DNA of 64,000 nucleotides from Endomychus coccineus (taxonomy: Eukaryota > Arthropoda > Insecta > Coleoptera > Endomychidae), in the NCBI GenBank assembly GCA_958510875.1, contig OY294068.1:156462388-156526387 (forward strand), read 5' to 3'. Below are positions 47,778-59,745 of this stretch, piece by piece (within the stretch, counting starts at the first letter, position 1; every line of letters starts with the position of its first letter). The notes beneath the pieces are model-generated. The model was not told the DNA's origin and did not search any database. It saw only the letters and a program-made list of their open reading frames with translations. Position numbers and translations under genes: made by a program.

Positions 47778-48079
47778 AATGTTAGGTTTAAGGCGTAGGG
47801 ATGTGGCGACCTCACCGCCCAGATGTGTTGCTCTTAGACAACACATCTGCAGTCAGCCAAGACCCTAATCTAAAGCTGTGGGAACCCGTGGCTAGGGATG
47901 AATGGCACCGGGGTCTTTAAAAAACGGTGTCACTAACGGGGCCTCCGAGAAACCGGGCGAAATCTCGGAGTAATCAGCCTTAGTCCTGTGCAGGGGGCAC
48001 CGCAGGACTGGACCAACCCCTTCCCCCTTACTCGTGGGATCAATATGGACAGGAGCAAAAACAAAAAAAAAACGAGGAG

Positions 48080-49123
48080 ATGTCGGCCAGCTCCGACTCA
48101 GACTCGGAAACAAACACTATCAAGGAAGCAATGGCCTATGATAGTGGAAACACAAGAGGGGAGGGATCTATGAAAGTAGACGACCTCACCTCAACAACAG
48201 TGGGAAGGACTGCCGAGCAATCGGCAGAAAACAAGACCACTGGCAACATAACTGAGGGAATCGAGAAGATAGACCTCAGGAAAAAACCCTCCGGAGCGCA
48301 ACGGAAAAAGTTGCTGAAGGAGAAGAAAATGACTGCCGGGACTTGGACGGCAGAAAAACCTGTGAAGCCGAAGAAAGCGGAACAGGAGGCAAAGAAAGGA
48401 GCGGGAGGACTCTCAGACGGGGGAAACAAAAAAACACCTCGATCTGACTCTCAGACCCCTCCAAAGTCCACCCAGACTAAGAGAGCCAGGAACACGCAAG
48501 TGTCGACTGGCACTTATAGCTCGGTGGCAAAGGGATTCCGAATGGCGATAATCGACAGACGCCATCCGGAAGTTCAACTGAGCCAGGAACAAGCAGACCT
48601 GGTCCAGAATAGAATTGTGGATGCACTATTTGAGGCCCCATCGGGGAGCGGTAGTGCTCCACAGTTTGAAAGGACAAGCTTTAGCACAGGGGTCATATCG
48701 ACGACCTGTGCTAACGAAAGAACCACAAACTGGCTCAGGGAATCGGTCGGCTCACTGGGGCGACTCTGGGAGGGAGCCGAGCTGTCTGTGGTCGATTTCG
48801 GTGACCTTCCGGTTCGCCACAGGGTGCTGGTCTTCGTCCCTGGGACAGAGAGAACAGACCCAACAGAGTTCAGGCGGCGTCTTGGGATCCAAAACCCGGA
48901 TCTGAGGACGCGGGAATGGATTCTGATGAGTAGGAACACGGAGAAGGAAGAATGACAACTTCTGGCCTTCTCCGTGGACGATAAGTCCTACAAGGAAATG
49001 GAGAGGATGCAGTTCGGAGTATACTACAGACTCGGGAAGGTACTCTTCAGGCCCCTGACCAAAAAACCCAAATCTGACGGGTCAAGGGATAAGGATCCTT
49101 CAGATCAACCTCCAGCACTGTAG
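48080..49123 (+). pseudogene. Non-LTR ORF1 (gag-like), one premature stop
   Basis: It opens MSASSDSDSETNTIKEAMAY and is rich in Lys, Glu, Ser and Thr for about 150 residues. A more structured part follows (FRMAIIDRRHPEVQLSQEQA, RVLVFVPGTERTDPTEFRRR). A TGA at 48953-48955 ends the open frame at 291 codons. The same frame continues past it for 55 codons (LLAFSVDDKSYKEMERMQFG) to a TAG at 49121, so the ancestral protein was about 347 residues. No CCHC knuckle is seen; the middle part is likely the RNA-binding fold of this ORF1 class. It probably forms ribonucleoprotein with the element RNA. Confidence 0.75.
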
Positions 49124-52100
49124 CGCGGCCTCGGCAGTACTTGCAGTTGCTATGGGGGACTCTGAGGTGGCCCTTATACAGGAACCATTGGTCAGACATA
49201 GGAAAATAAGAGGTCTACGGGGGGCGAGCCGAGAGCTGATATACAGCAGAACGGCTGAGACCCCCGGTCCTGTATATTAATTAATAATAAGATTAAAATG
49301 CTACCGCTGACAGAATTCTGCTCAAGAGACCTGACAGCGGTAAAGATTAGAATCAGGAAGGTATGTGGTACGAGGGAAATAGTACTCGGATCAGCCTACT
49401 TCCCATCCGACGATCCTGAGCTACCACCCACGAAGAGTGTGGAGGAACTGGTGATACACTTCAGGAGAAAAGGACTGCAGCTGATCATTGACTGCGACGC
49501 GAATGCGCACCACACTCTATGGGGGAGCACTAACAACAATGAAAGAGGCGAATCGCTACTACATTTCATGCTGGCAAATAATCTGGACACATTGAATGTA
49601 GGAAACATACCAACTTTTGTTACAAGAAACAGGAAGGAGGTACTCGATGTAACAATAGTCTCTACCTACTTGAGTAATTTTGTTACAGAATGGCATGTGT
49701 CCGATGAGGAGAGCTGCTCAGACCATAGACACATAAAATTCAAGATTCAAAGCGAAATCTATACTGAAACTTATCGGAACCCAAAGAGAACAGACTGGGA
49801 AGCCTACAAAGCAGGCCTAGAACGTAACCTCCAGGGGACCGAAAGAAAAATAAGAACAAACATGGACCTCGAGATGGTCGTAGAACAACTCAACGAAACG
49901 ATCATCCCTGAGTTCAACAAAAATTGTCCTCTATCTACAAGGAAATCTACCAGGAAAGTGCCCTGGTGGAACAGCGCACTTGCGAAGATGAGAGGACGAG
50001 CCAGAAAAGAATTCAACAGAGCCAAAAAAACTGGAAGGTGGGATGACTACAAGAACACCTTGACCATTTATAAGAGTGCACTGGAAAAAGCTAAGGGAGA
50101 TTCATGGAGGAAGTACTGTGAGGAGATTGAAAGCACTCAAGAAAGTGCTAGACTCCACAGAATGCTCTCTAAGGACACACAACAACCAATAAACTCCCTT
50201 AAAAACGAACAAGGGCAGTACACAAGCACAGGGGAGGAAACTCTAAAGGAACTCTTTAGAGTACACTTTCCTGGATCTCAAATAGTTCAGACACCTGCTA
50301 ACCAGAGAACAAATGGCCTGGACACCTTGATACAAGGATCCAAGGAAAGTTGGAGAATGGCTAAAAAGGTGGTGACCTATGACAAGGTTCAATGGGCTAT
50401 AAGCTCATTTAAACCATATTAATCACCGGGCTTGGACGGGATTTACCCAGTACTGCTGCAGAAGGGGCCAGAACTACTGCAGATCAGGCTCTGCAATGTA
50501 CTCAGAGCCAGCCTGGCTCTAGGGTATATTCCGGAATCATGGAGAAATATTAGGGTTACTTTTATTCCGAAACCTGGAAAAATTGGACAGGAAACGGCAA
50601 AGTCCCTAAGACCGATTAGTCTTATGTCATTCGTACTCAAGACTCTAGAAAAGCTAGTAGATAGACACATAAGGGACGGTGTACTGGTAGAAAAACCAGT
50701 GTACCGCGACCAATATGCCTACAAGACTGGCTGTTCAACAGAAACAGCACTCCATCAACTTGTAAAAAGGGTGGAAGAAACGCTGGAAAATAAAGAAATC
50801 CTTCTAGCGGCTTTCCTAGACATAGAAGGAGCTTTTGACAACACTTCAATTGATTCAATCATCAGGTCTCTCAAACACAGAGGAATCGAGGAACCATGTG
50901 TGGCCTGGATAGACTCAATGCTGAGGAACAGGATGATACATGCAACCATAATGGAGGAGACCGTAGTAGCCCGAGTGGCCAGAGGATGCCCGCAGGGGGG
51001 AGTACTCTCTCCACTCCTGTGCAACCTGGTTGTGGACGGGCTACTGAGAACCCTCCAGGAGAAAGGATACAGAACCCTTGGATATGCCGACGACGTAGTG
51101 GCCATGGTACAAGGAAAATACAACTCCACGGTCAGAGATCAAATGCAAAAGGCTCTGAACCTGGTGACAACATGGACGGATTCAGAGGGACTGAATATCA
51201 ATCCCCACAAAGCCACCATAGTAGCATTCACTCGTAAACACAAAATAGAGGACTTGGGACCTCTGAAGATTCGAGGAGAAACCGTACAGATAAAAGGTGA
51301 AGTCAAATATCTCGGGGTGATACTAGACTCGAAATTGACTTGGAACCAACATCTGGGAAAAGTAATCAGAAAAGCGGAGATCTCATTATATGTGGCCAGA
51401 CGCTTCTTCGTGAAGAAATGGGGGTTACGACCGAACATGCTCTACTGGTTATATAACATGGTGGTTAAACCCGCAATAACATACGCCTCCTTGGTATGGT
51501 GGCCTAAAACACAACAAAGAGGGACCATAACAAAACTAACCAAGGTCCAGAGACTTGCATGTCTTGGAATCACAGGGGCCATGAAATCCACGCCCACTGC
51601 AGCAATGGAAACACTACTGGGATTGCCTCCCCTCCAATTGGTAATCCAAGGAGAGGCCAGGCTTGGTGCTTTCAGAATACAAAATACACTGGAGAATGTT
51701 CACATTGGGCCAGGACACATGAGTATCGTAAAAATCGTGACCAGGGACGTGCTAGGCATGAGAACAGATCACATCCCAAAGCGATACTGTTTCAACAACT
51801 CATTCAGGGTATCAATACCAGAAAGGAATGAATGGGAACATACAAACCTGAACGACATTCTACAGGGAAAGATCTGGTATACAGACGGGTCTAAGACTGA
51901 AAAAGGTGCAGGTGCAGGAGTATACTCAAGAAATCCAAAGACTGGCTTGAGCTATTCATTGGGTAAACACACCTCTGTCTTCCAAGCAATGGTATATGCA
52001 ATCCTCCAATGTGTGAAGGAAAACAACCGGAGAGCCATCGATGATGAGCAGATCCACATATTGACAGATAGTCAGGCTGCACTTAAGGCAATGAAAAGTC

Positions 52101-52711
52101 AGGAAGTGACATCCCGTCTGGTATGGACATGCAAAAAAGAACTTGACATACTGGCAGACCGAAATCGCGTTGAGCTGTTTTGGGTGCCGGGACATCAGGG
52201 AACGACAGGCAACGAAAAAGCTGACGAACTTGCAAAAAGAGGGTCAGAGAACGCTCCAGATCCAGAACAGACCACGGGGGTACCAAAACGTACAGCACGA
52301 AGGTCTGTAGAAGACTGGATCATGGAAAACCACAAAGAATACTGGGAAAAAATCCCAGGAAACGCACATGGGAAGAAATACATCAATGCCTCGTGTAACA
52401 AAAGAACGACAGAACTATTAGCACTAAATAGGGAAAAACTAAAAGTCGTAATAGGGCTCATGACTGGTCATGCGCCAGTAAAAGGGCACCTAAACAAAAT
52501 AGGACTGTACAATGGAGACCTGACATGCAGACTGTGCGGTAAGGATACAGAAACAGTGACACACATACTGTGTAAATGCGAGGCGCGTGATCGCAAACGA
52601 CAGTCAATTTTTGGAAAGCCTAACGGCGAACCAGAATTATACAGTTCCCACCCTGTAAAGGACTTGTACAAACTCGTACAAGGTACAAAAATACTTGAGT
52701 GGATACCGTAA
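49089..52711 (+). pseudogene. Non-LTR ORF2 polyprotein: EN, RT, RNase H, zinc knuckle
   Basis: The endonuclease begins around 49089 (RILQINLQHCSAAS, then ALIQEP), overlapping the end of ORF1 in another frame. A small indel in or near the C run at about 49261 shifts frame. From 49298 a single frame runs to 52711, broken once by TAA at 50420. Motifs in order: IIDCDANAHHTLWGS and SDHRHIKF (APE endonuclease), FLDIEGAFD, GCPQGGVLSPLLCNL and YADD at 51083-51094 (RT). These are followed by YTDGSKTEKGAGAG, LTDSQAALKA and WVPGHQGTTGNEKADELAK (RNase H with complete acidic set and His), then CRLCGKDTETVTHILCKC (zinc knuckle). Only two lesions in about 3.6 kb indicate a young copy. Full-length ORF2 would be about 1200 residues, normal for the group. 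Confidence 0.9.
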
Positions 52712-52920
52712 ACAAACGAAACATAGGCGAGATACAATGGGCCAGTAGGCCTAAGTGTCACCGGAGGCAATAGCAAGACAAGCCTACAAATGGGGTGAAG
52801 TTTTTAGTGAGTATGCCTGGAATGGTGACTCTCACAGTAGACCTTGAGATTTACAGGCTCATAACCTCCCCATAAAGGGTTTTCTTCACCTCCACAACAA
52901 CAAAAAAAAATGTTAGGTTT

Positions 52921-53120
52921 CTAACCTAACCTAACCTAAACTACTAACCTAACTTTGTTAATATAGAATGCACATATGTGCTAATCTTAACACCCTCATG
53001 ATAACCAATAATGATTGTTTATTGTACCCCTTTGTCTTCAACCTATCCTAACCTAACCTACTAACCTAACTTTGTTGATATATAATGCAAATATTAATCG
53101 CGCTAATCTTAACACACTCA
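52921..53120. repeat. CCTAA-rich satellite, right part
   Basis: It continues the array of 46290-47777 on the far side of the inserted retrotransposon: CTAACCTAACCTAACCTAAA, then about two satellite units ending near GCGCTAATCTTAACACACTC. Confidence 0.85.
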
Positions 53121-53284
53121 TTTATAGGAATATTCCGGGAATTATATTTAAATATAGGACTCAATTGAATTTGCGTAGGAATGAGGAGATGGGACTTAAT
53201 TTACGTTTTCCGATATCCCTTACGCTCCTGAGGCATACATTTATCAGTATTTTAAGAAATGTTTATTTAGATAATTACGACTTA

Positions 53285-53500
53285 CGTTTGGGAACCCCAT
53301 TTAAATAGGGAGTCCTCATCATATAATGTCCTGAAGAATAAATAAAAATATTGTTCTACTGTTGGTATTGCAGCATTGTGCCTTAACCTGGACAGTAACG
53401 TGATGGTGTCCAGCCGCATTATAGCCTCTGGATTGTGACGTCATGATCGAGCGTTCAGCCCTTATGCATATAGAGGGCATTGCCCAGACGCAATGTATTG
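53285..53500 (+). repeat. Interspersed repeat, copy D (partial)
   Basis: It matches the 3' part of copies A and B, including TTGCAGCATTGTGCC-like and ATAGCCTCTGG blocks and TGACGTCA at 53436-53443. The 5' half is missing. Confidence 0.6.
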
Positions 53501-53549
53501 TTTTATAAGAGAGATAAGTAAAACGATATAGAGGGTTGTATTTATGATA

Positions 53550-53805
53550 ATATGCTCTCACTTCACTTATGAGTTTCGGCACCATTTCGCGATAGAGGCA
53601 CGGCTATAATTTGATTTGAGGATTTTTGATATCTCGCAAATAACTAACAAGCGCGCTATGAATAAAATCTCTCTCGCACTACACTTATGGGTTTGGCACC
53701 ATTTCGCGAAAGAAGCACGGTTATATTTTGATTTGAGGATTTTTGATTTCTCGTAAATAACTAACAGGCGCGCTATGAATAGAATCTGGTTCGCACTAAT
53801 AAATC
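53550..53805. repeat. Tandem duplication of about 125 bp
   Basis: Two copies of a segment containing GGCACCATTTCGCGA, TTTGATTTGAGGATTTTTGA and GCGCGCTATGAATA lie head to tail, with about 10 percent divergence by eye. No coding content. Confidence 0.75.
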
Positions 53806-55036
53806 ACTTATGCACCGCATATTCAAATCCAATCTGCATGATAAAATGATATAGTTTTGGTAATAGGGGCTCTTAAGTTCCCTAGAGTCGCATCAAGGCT
53901 GGTCAAAGAGTACAGAGAGGCATTGCTGGTATTCAAGGTCATTTACAATTACTTTTCTGTAAAAAAAAATCCACGATTGTTGAGGAAATATAGGAGGAAG
54001 TAAGAAAAAATGAGCAAATAACTTTATTTTTAGTGAAATTCTAAATCCAATTTTTCTTCTTAAAAAAAGAGATAAACATTACATTTTACACACCTAACTC
54101 TGCCACAATTTTCTAGCCTACAACGTAAAGTTTGTCGGGGATCATCATTAGTCGGCTAATGTAGCTTTTATCCACAGAAGGTAGAGCTGAAATGGTTTTA
54201 TTCTTCTTAGGTGCGCTTCTTTATCAATTATTTCTTCATTATCTGTATCGATATAAGGCATTATTTGGACGCTCCTCGACACCAGAGAGCCTAAACGCAA
54301 CATATCCTCTTCATACTCCATCCAGTAATCCATGTCAAAAATAACTTTTTTGCTTCAAAAGAAAAGTTATTTACTTACCTCGCTATACCTATTATGAGGG
54401 AAGTACGTTTTGAACCGATCTAGACAATTTTTTGGAGATGATGTCAGTGCATAGATGCATGCGTTCGTGTGTGTTTAAAAATCTGTGGAGACTATTGCGC
54501 CGTTCCTATTGGTCGTACCTATTTGAAAATATTTGCACCACGTATCACCTAGTGGAGCGTTTCCCACTCAAGGGTGTTCACCATGCGCCAAAGGTGAACG
54601 GGAACGGTTCGCTAGGCTCCCGAAGCACATCTAATCAATACTGGGTTACCGGATAACTGGTTAAAGCCCTGGAGACGTTTAACACCGTCCTCATTTCCAG
54701 TTTATGCATCTCATCAGTGTCGCGTAGCTCTGCTGAGATTGCTATGCGTCTTGAGGGTGATCAGTGTTACGCATCTGTACAGAATGTGCGTTGCCGTTGA
54801 CACCACCTGCACAAGGGAAGAATGCTCAGATTCATTTTGCACAGCTGGTAATTGAACGGTCCATGTCCCGATGCCAATCTGTGTCAGCAGTTTGGCATCG
54901 ATATCAATCCCATTTCTCACTGGCTGAGACCAGTCTTCCCTATTGTGCGATCCAGTCAGTGTATCAGACTGTCTACAACCGTTCACCAGTTGTCACTCTT
55001 TCCAATGAAGTGATCTGACCCAGCAGTAGATTAGAT
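53806..55036. other. No recognised gene
   Basis: ORFs of 61-90 codons on both strands (for example 54148-54333 minus, 54714-54986 minus) have no recognisable domain. The segment 54480-55020 is less AT-rich than its surroundings and may belong to an unrecognised element. Confidence 0.35.
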
Positions 55037-55037
55037 G

Positions 55038-55594
55038 TTATTCTTCCAGATGCCCACCGCTGGTTTGGAGCTTATCAGGGGGTTCTTTGGCACCTATCTT
55101 TGCAAGCTCATCGGCTATTTCATTTCCTCTTATTCCAGAGTGGCTGGTGACCCAGAATATGTTCCGTACCCGTTCGGTTGAGATGTTCATAGCCTCAGCA
55201 ATCTCGTGTTCTTCAAATCGCCGGTCGTCCGACATCATATCATGGCTTTTATCGACGATTTCTGGAGTTGTAACCTCAATTGGACGACTAGAACGTTTGG
55301 CGTCCTTCGTGGTCATACTACCATAATGGAAATCAGTAAACAATTTGTGAATCGTTCCAATCGATGGTGAAGAGTTCCCGTAATGTTTAATAAGCGATGT
55401 TTTGGTTCTCACGCGAAAAATAATGTTTAACAAAGACGCGAAATTCAGTTTTTTCCATGTTTACGAAAATCAAGGTTACTTGCTTTCGATGGATGTCAAA
55501 AGAGAACTGAATCATTTATACGTTCTAGTTAAAGATGATACATCACAAATGTCGCCATGTGTTTTTCCTTTAGGGACTTTTCACCTTGCCCTCG
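55038..55594 (-). pseudogene. Mariner 5' end (copy 4) fused to a non-LTR RNase H fragment
   Basis: The mariner inverted repeat lies at 55594 (flanked by TA at 55595-55596). Reading on the minus strand, the transposase N-terminus is frameshifted, then open from 55433 (EVTTPEIVDK, EHEIAEAMNISTERVRNI). At about 55153 the frame passes directly into WVTSHSGIRGNEIADELAKI, the last RNase H motif of a non-LTR element, and ends at 55038. The 131-codon ORF is therefore a chimera produced by deletion or nested insertion. There is no evidence that it is expressed. Confidence 0.8.
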
Positions 55595-55817
55595 TAATAA
55601 CAAGCGCATGGGGAGCCTGGTATTTTGTTTGTAATATTTTATAATTTGTTAACTGTAAGTAATTTTGGCCTATGCAAACTGAGATTTAACTTGATCCTGT
55701 GTTATCGGTTATGTATTATTGCGGACTAAAATTCCTTTAATTAGACTTAATAATAAGATTCTTGACCCAGTATGAATTATATATAAAAATTCTCGGGAAA
55801 TAGGTCACAATAACACT

Positions 55818-56267
55818 TTGTTTCAAATAGAGAAAATCAAAAAATGTTTGAAAAAGTATGATATAAATGTTGCGCATAAACCTTCTAACTGTGTTGGAAA
55901 ATATTTCTCAAATCTAAAACCTTTAATACCCAAAGATAAACAAACCCACACAGTGTATAAATTGAATTGTTTAGATTGTGATGGAACCTATACTGGAATC
56001 TCTAAACAATATTTACAAAAAAGAATGTACGGCCATAAATATAGCACAAGAAATAACAACTTAGAAAATTCCACCGCCCTTGCTAAGCATTGCTTTGATT
56101 ATAACCATCAATTTGATTACAAAAATGTTAATATCTTAACTAAGGAAACCAATTATTATAAAAGATCTATCCTGGAGATGATTCACATGAAACGGGACAC
56201 CAAATCTGTAAATCATAGGGTAGACACACAAAATCTAAGTCATATTTATACTAATTTGATTAAATAA
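55818..56267 (+). pseudogene. Penelope GIY-YIG endonuclease, partial upstream copy
   Basis: 149 open codons, nearly identical to the C-terminal part of the downstream copy. It contains KPLIPKDKQTHTVYKLNCLD, TYTGISKQYLQKRMYGHK and ALAKHCFDYNHQFDYKNVNI. The RT domain is absent. It ends at the same stop as the downstream gene. Confidence 0.85.
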
Positions 56268-56822
56268 TCTCTTGCAAATTCTTACATACGTCTTTATAAG
56301 TGTTGAAAATGTTTTTAGGAAGAATTCGTAATAGTAATTTCCCAGTACAGGTCTGTAACCTTTCTTAAGTACCTAGTCATAAATCCTACACATCTGGTTT
56401 CGAAAGTAGATACTTGACAAATAACTTCGTTCTTCTCATTTGTTGTGAGAATACCAATCAATATGCACTCATATATTTTAATAATATTACTGAATAGCGG
56501 ATTCTTACTACAAAAAATTTTTTTATACTTTAATACTGACGATACAATTTCGATTATTCGTAGTTCTGTTCGTTTCGACGGCGTGGGCTCTTTTGATTGA
56601 AGTTAAATTGTGCGATTTGGACGCTTGTGCTATAATTAGTTTTAATAAACCCCCTTTTTAGACATAGTGAGTCTTCTGATGATGGTCGTGAGACCGAAAC
56701 GTACGTAAAGACAAATATTTAAAACAAAGTGTTATTGTGACCTATTTCCCGAGAATTTTTATATATAATTCATACTGGGTCAAGAATCTTATTATTATTT
56801 CGGCTGGGATATAAGCCTTAAT

Positions 56823-59229
56823 ATGGAAGGAATAACCACCTATCCTAAAGTTTTGAAGGAATACGGAAAGTTAATGAAGATACTAGCAAGAGAGAAGAAT
56901 CGTAGAATATTTCTGGTAAGATGTAGGAATTTGCAAGTTTATCCAAATTTCATTATATCTAAATCAAAGGAGAATATGTTTAGCAAGGTGCTTAATAAGA
57001 AGGCGTACGCAAAATTATTATATTCTTTTCATAAAAACTGTTTGAACCTGTGCATTAAAGAAGCATGTGCAATTGTAGCTGAGGTTGAAAACAAAATCAA
57101 ACTGGTTAAACAAACCTGTCATCAAAATTTTGATAGCAACTTTACATCGCAATTTTTTCAAATTCAGCATAACAATTTCGAAAAAAATTTCAACAAAATC
57201 AAAGCGATTCAATCTAAAAAGATAAATAATTTAATGAAAGGCGTAACTTATGAAAAAAAGAATATCAATGAACAATGGTTGAAAAATCTAACGGACATAA
57301 AAATTCCGGATGAGGTGCAGCACACCTTAAGTTTAGGTCCGAAATTTGCATTGCCTAATAACAATAATAAACTGCCTATCGATAATATTATTGCAAATTT
57401 AGAATGCGGAATTAGGAATAAAAATGTAGAAGAGAAAAACGAAATTAGAAACAAAGTTTGTAACATCTTGACAAACAAAAATAACAAACAGAAGGCAGAA
57501 GTAGGGATTGCAAAGAATCGTTTTAACTATCATACAAAAATAACAAAAGATTTCTTAGACGCTAACCCTCAAATATTAGTTTTGAACGCGGATAAATGTA
57601 ATAAAACCGTCATAATGCATAGAAATGACTATGAAAACAAAATAGGAAACCTTTTAAATGATGAAACAACTTATAAAAATTAGAATCTGATCCTACTTTA
57701 TCAGTACAAAACAACATGAATAAATTGATAAATAAATGGCATAAGAATAAGATAATCCCTATTGAATTAAAAAATAAATTAATTTGCCATAATGGGCTAG
57801 CACCTTATATCTATGGGCTTCCCAAACCACATAAAAATGATATACCTCTAAGACCCATTGTCAGTAATATTGGAGCGCCTACTTACAATTTATCAAAATT
57901 TCTATCAAAATCTATCAATAATATAATAGGAAAAAATGAATTCTATGTAAAAGATTCATGGCACTTTAATGAATTTATAAAAAATCAATCCGTACCCGTA
58001 AACCATCAACTGATTTCCTTGGACGTTGTTTCTTTATTTACAAATATACCTGTTGTTTTGGCATTGAATAGCATCATAAACGTTGGGCAGAGATTACAAA
58101 CCACACACCTCTAGATCAATCGGAATTTATAAATGCTGTAAAATTTTGTTTAGAATGCACATTTTTTCAGTATGGTGAGCAATTTTTTGGACAAATATTC
58201 GGCACAGCAATGGGATCGCCTATTTCAGCTACCATTGCTAACCTCGTTATGGAGTGCCTAGAGGAATCTGTTATGAGTTCATTAGATTTTCGGCCTGTAT
58301 TCTTTAAACGGTATGTAGACGATTGCCTTATGTGTGTTCCCAACGATAAAATTCAATATGTAATTGATAAATTTAACAATTTTCACTGTAAACTTCAATT
58401 CACTTGTGAAATAGAATTAAACAATAACATAAATTTCCTAGATATGAACATTAGGCATGATGCAGATGGAAAAATAAAAACCTCTTGGTTTACTAAAGAA
58501 GTATGGTCTCAACGTTATCTTCACTTCAATTCCGTTGCACCAGCTTGTTACAAAAAAAGTGTCATAAACAGCCTTACAGATCGCGCGATAAAATTGTCCC
58601 ACGCAGATGACCGCCCCAAAAATTTAAAAATTGTTCGTAATACACTAGAATTGAATGGCTACCCAAAAACTTTTTTCAATCCTATCATTAAAGAAAGAAT
58701 AAACAAAATCTATAATGGTTCGTCTAATAAAAATAACATAAAAGGTAATACAGACAATTTTATAACTCTACCTTACATTCCGGAGACCTCAGAGAAAATC
58801 AAAAAATGTTTGAAAAAGTATGATATAAATGTTGCGCATAAACCTACTAACTGTGTTGGAAAATATTTCTCAAATCTAAAACCTTTAATACCCAAAGATA
58901 AACAATCCCACACAGTGTATAAATTGAATTGTTTAGATTGTGATGGAACCTATACTGGAATCTCTAAACAATATTTACAAAAAAGAATGTACGGCCATAA
59001 ATATAGCACAAGAAATAACAACTTAGAAAATTCCACCGCCCTTGCTAAGCATTGCTTTGATTATAACCATCAATTTGATTACAAAAATGTTAATATCTTA
59101 ACTAAGGAAACCAATTTGTATAAAAGATCTATCCTGGAGATGATTCACATAAAACGGGACCCCAAATCTGTAAATGATAGGGTAGACACACAAAATCTAA
59201 GTCATATTTATACTAATTTGATTAAATAA
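56823..59229 (+). pseudogene. Penelope-like polyprotein: RT plus GIY-YIG, two frameshifts
   Basis: Three open segments (56823-57683, 57716-58114, 58210-59229) form one protein split by two one-base indels, at about 57675 (AAAAATTAG, one T short) and about 58075 (CATAAACG, one A short). In the N-terminal part are SLGPKFALPNNNNK and ILVLNADKCNKTVIM. The RT core has LPKPHKNDIPLRPIVS, SLDVVSLFTNIP, GTAMGSPISATIANLVME and YVDD at about 58312. The C-terminal GIY-YIG nuclease reads HTVYKLNCLDCDGTYTGIS and continues to a stop at 59229. The total is about 800 residues, the normal size. Apart from the two indels the frame is intact, so this is a recent copy. It acts in target-primed reverse transcription with its own endonuclease (family knowledge). 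Confidence 0.9.
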
Positions 59230-59745
59230 TCTCTTGCAAATTCATACATACGTCTTTATAAGTGTTGAAAATGTTTTTAGGAAGAATTCGTAATAGTAAT
59301 TTCCCAGTACAGGTCTGTAACCTTTCTTAAGTACCTAGTCATAAATCCTACACATCTGGTTTCGAAAGTAGATAATTGACAAATAACTTCGTTCTTCTCA
59401 TTTGTTGTGAGAATACCAATCAATATGCACTCATATATTTTAATAATATTACTGAATAGCGGATTCTTACTACAAAAAAATTTTTTATACTTTAATACTG
59501 ACGATACAATTTCGATTATTCGTAGTTCTGTTCGTTTCGACGGCGTGGGCTCTTTTGATTGAAGTTAAATTGTGCGATTTGGACGCTTGTGCTATAATTA
59601 GTTTTAATAAACCCCCTTTTTAGACATAGTGAGTCTTCTGATGATGGTCGTGAGACCGAAACGTACGTAAAGACGAATATTTGAAACAAAGGGTTATTGT
59701 GACCTATGTCCCGAGAATTTTTATATATAATTTAATTAGACTAAT

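Larger units (their letters stand above)
47790..52908 (+). mobile_element. Non-LTR retrotransposon inserted in the TTAGG satellite
   Basis: The element has a 5' UTR (47790-48079), two ORFs, a 3' UTR and a short A tail. A 12-bp direct repeat AATGTTAGGTTT flanks it (47778-47789 and 52909-52920) and contains TTAGG. The protein order endonuclease, RT, RNase H, zinc knuckle fits the I-superfamily; details resemble LOA/Outcast-type elements (inference). It appears full length. Confidence 0.88.
55752..59731 (+). mobile_element. Penelope-like element with partial tandem 5' copy
   Basis: The layout is a short inverted terminal segment (55752-55815), a partial copy with the GIY-YIG end and 3' UTR (55816-56790), then a full copy (56791-59731). 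The terminal segment at 55752 is the reverse complement of the segment at 56705-56790 for about 75 bp. Near-direct repeats TTAATTAGACTTAAT (55737-55751) and TTAATTAGACTAAT (59732-59745) flank the whole. Partial tandem copies acting as pseudo-LTRs are characteristic of Penelope-like elements. Confidence 0.9.

Noticed and set aside
48136..52776. Many minus-strand and alternate-frame ORFs over the non-LTR element
   Set aside because: They mirror the GC-richer, intact ORF1 and ORF2 and contain no motifs of their own.
54714..55018. Opposed 84- and 90-codon ORFs
   Set aside because: They overlap on opposite strands and neither shows a domain or repeated motif. They may be part of an old element but cannot be supported as genes.
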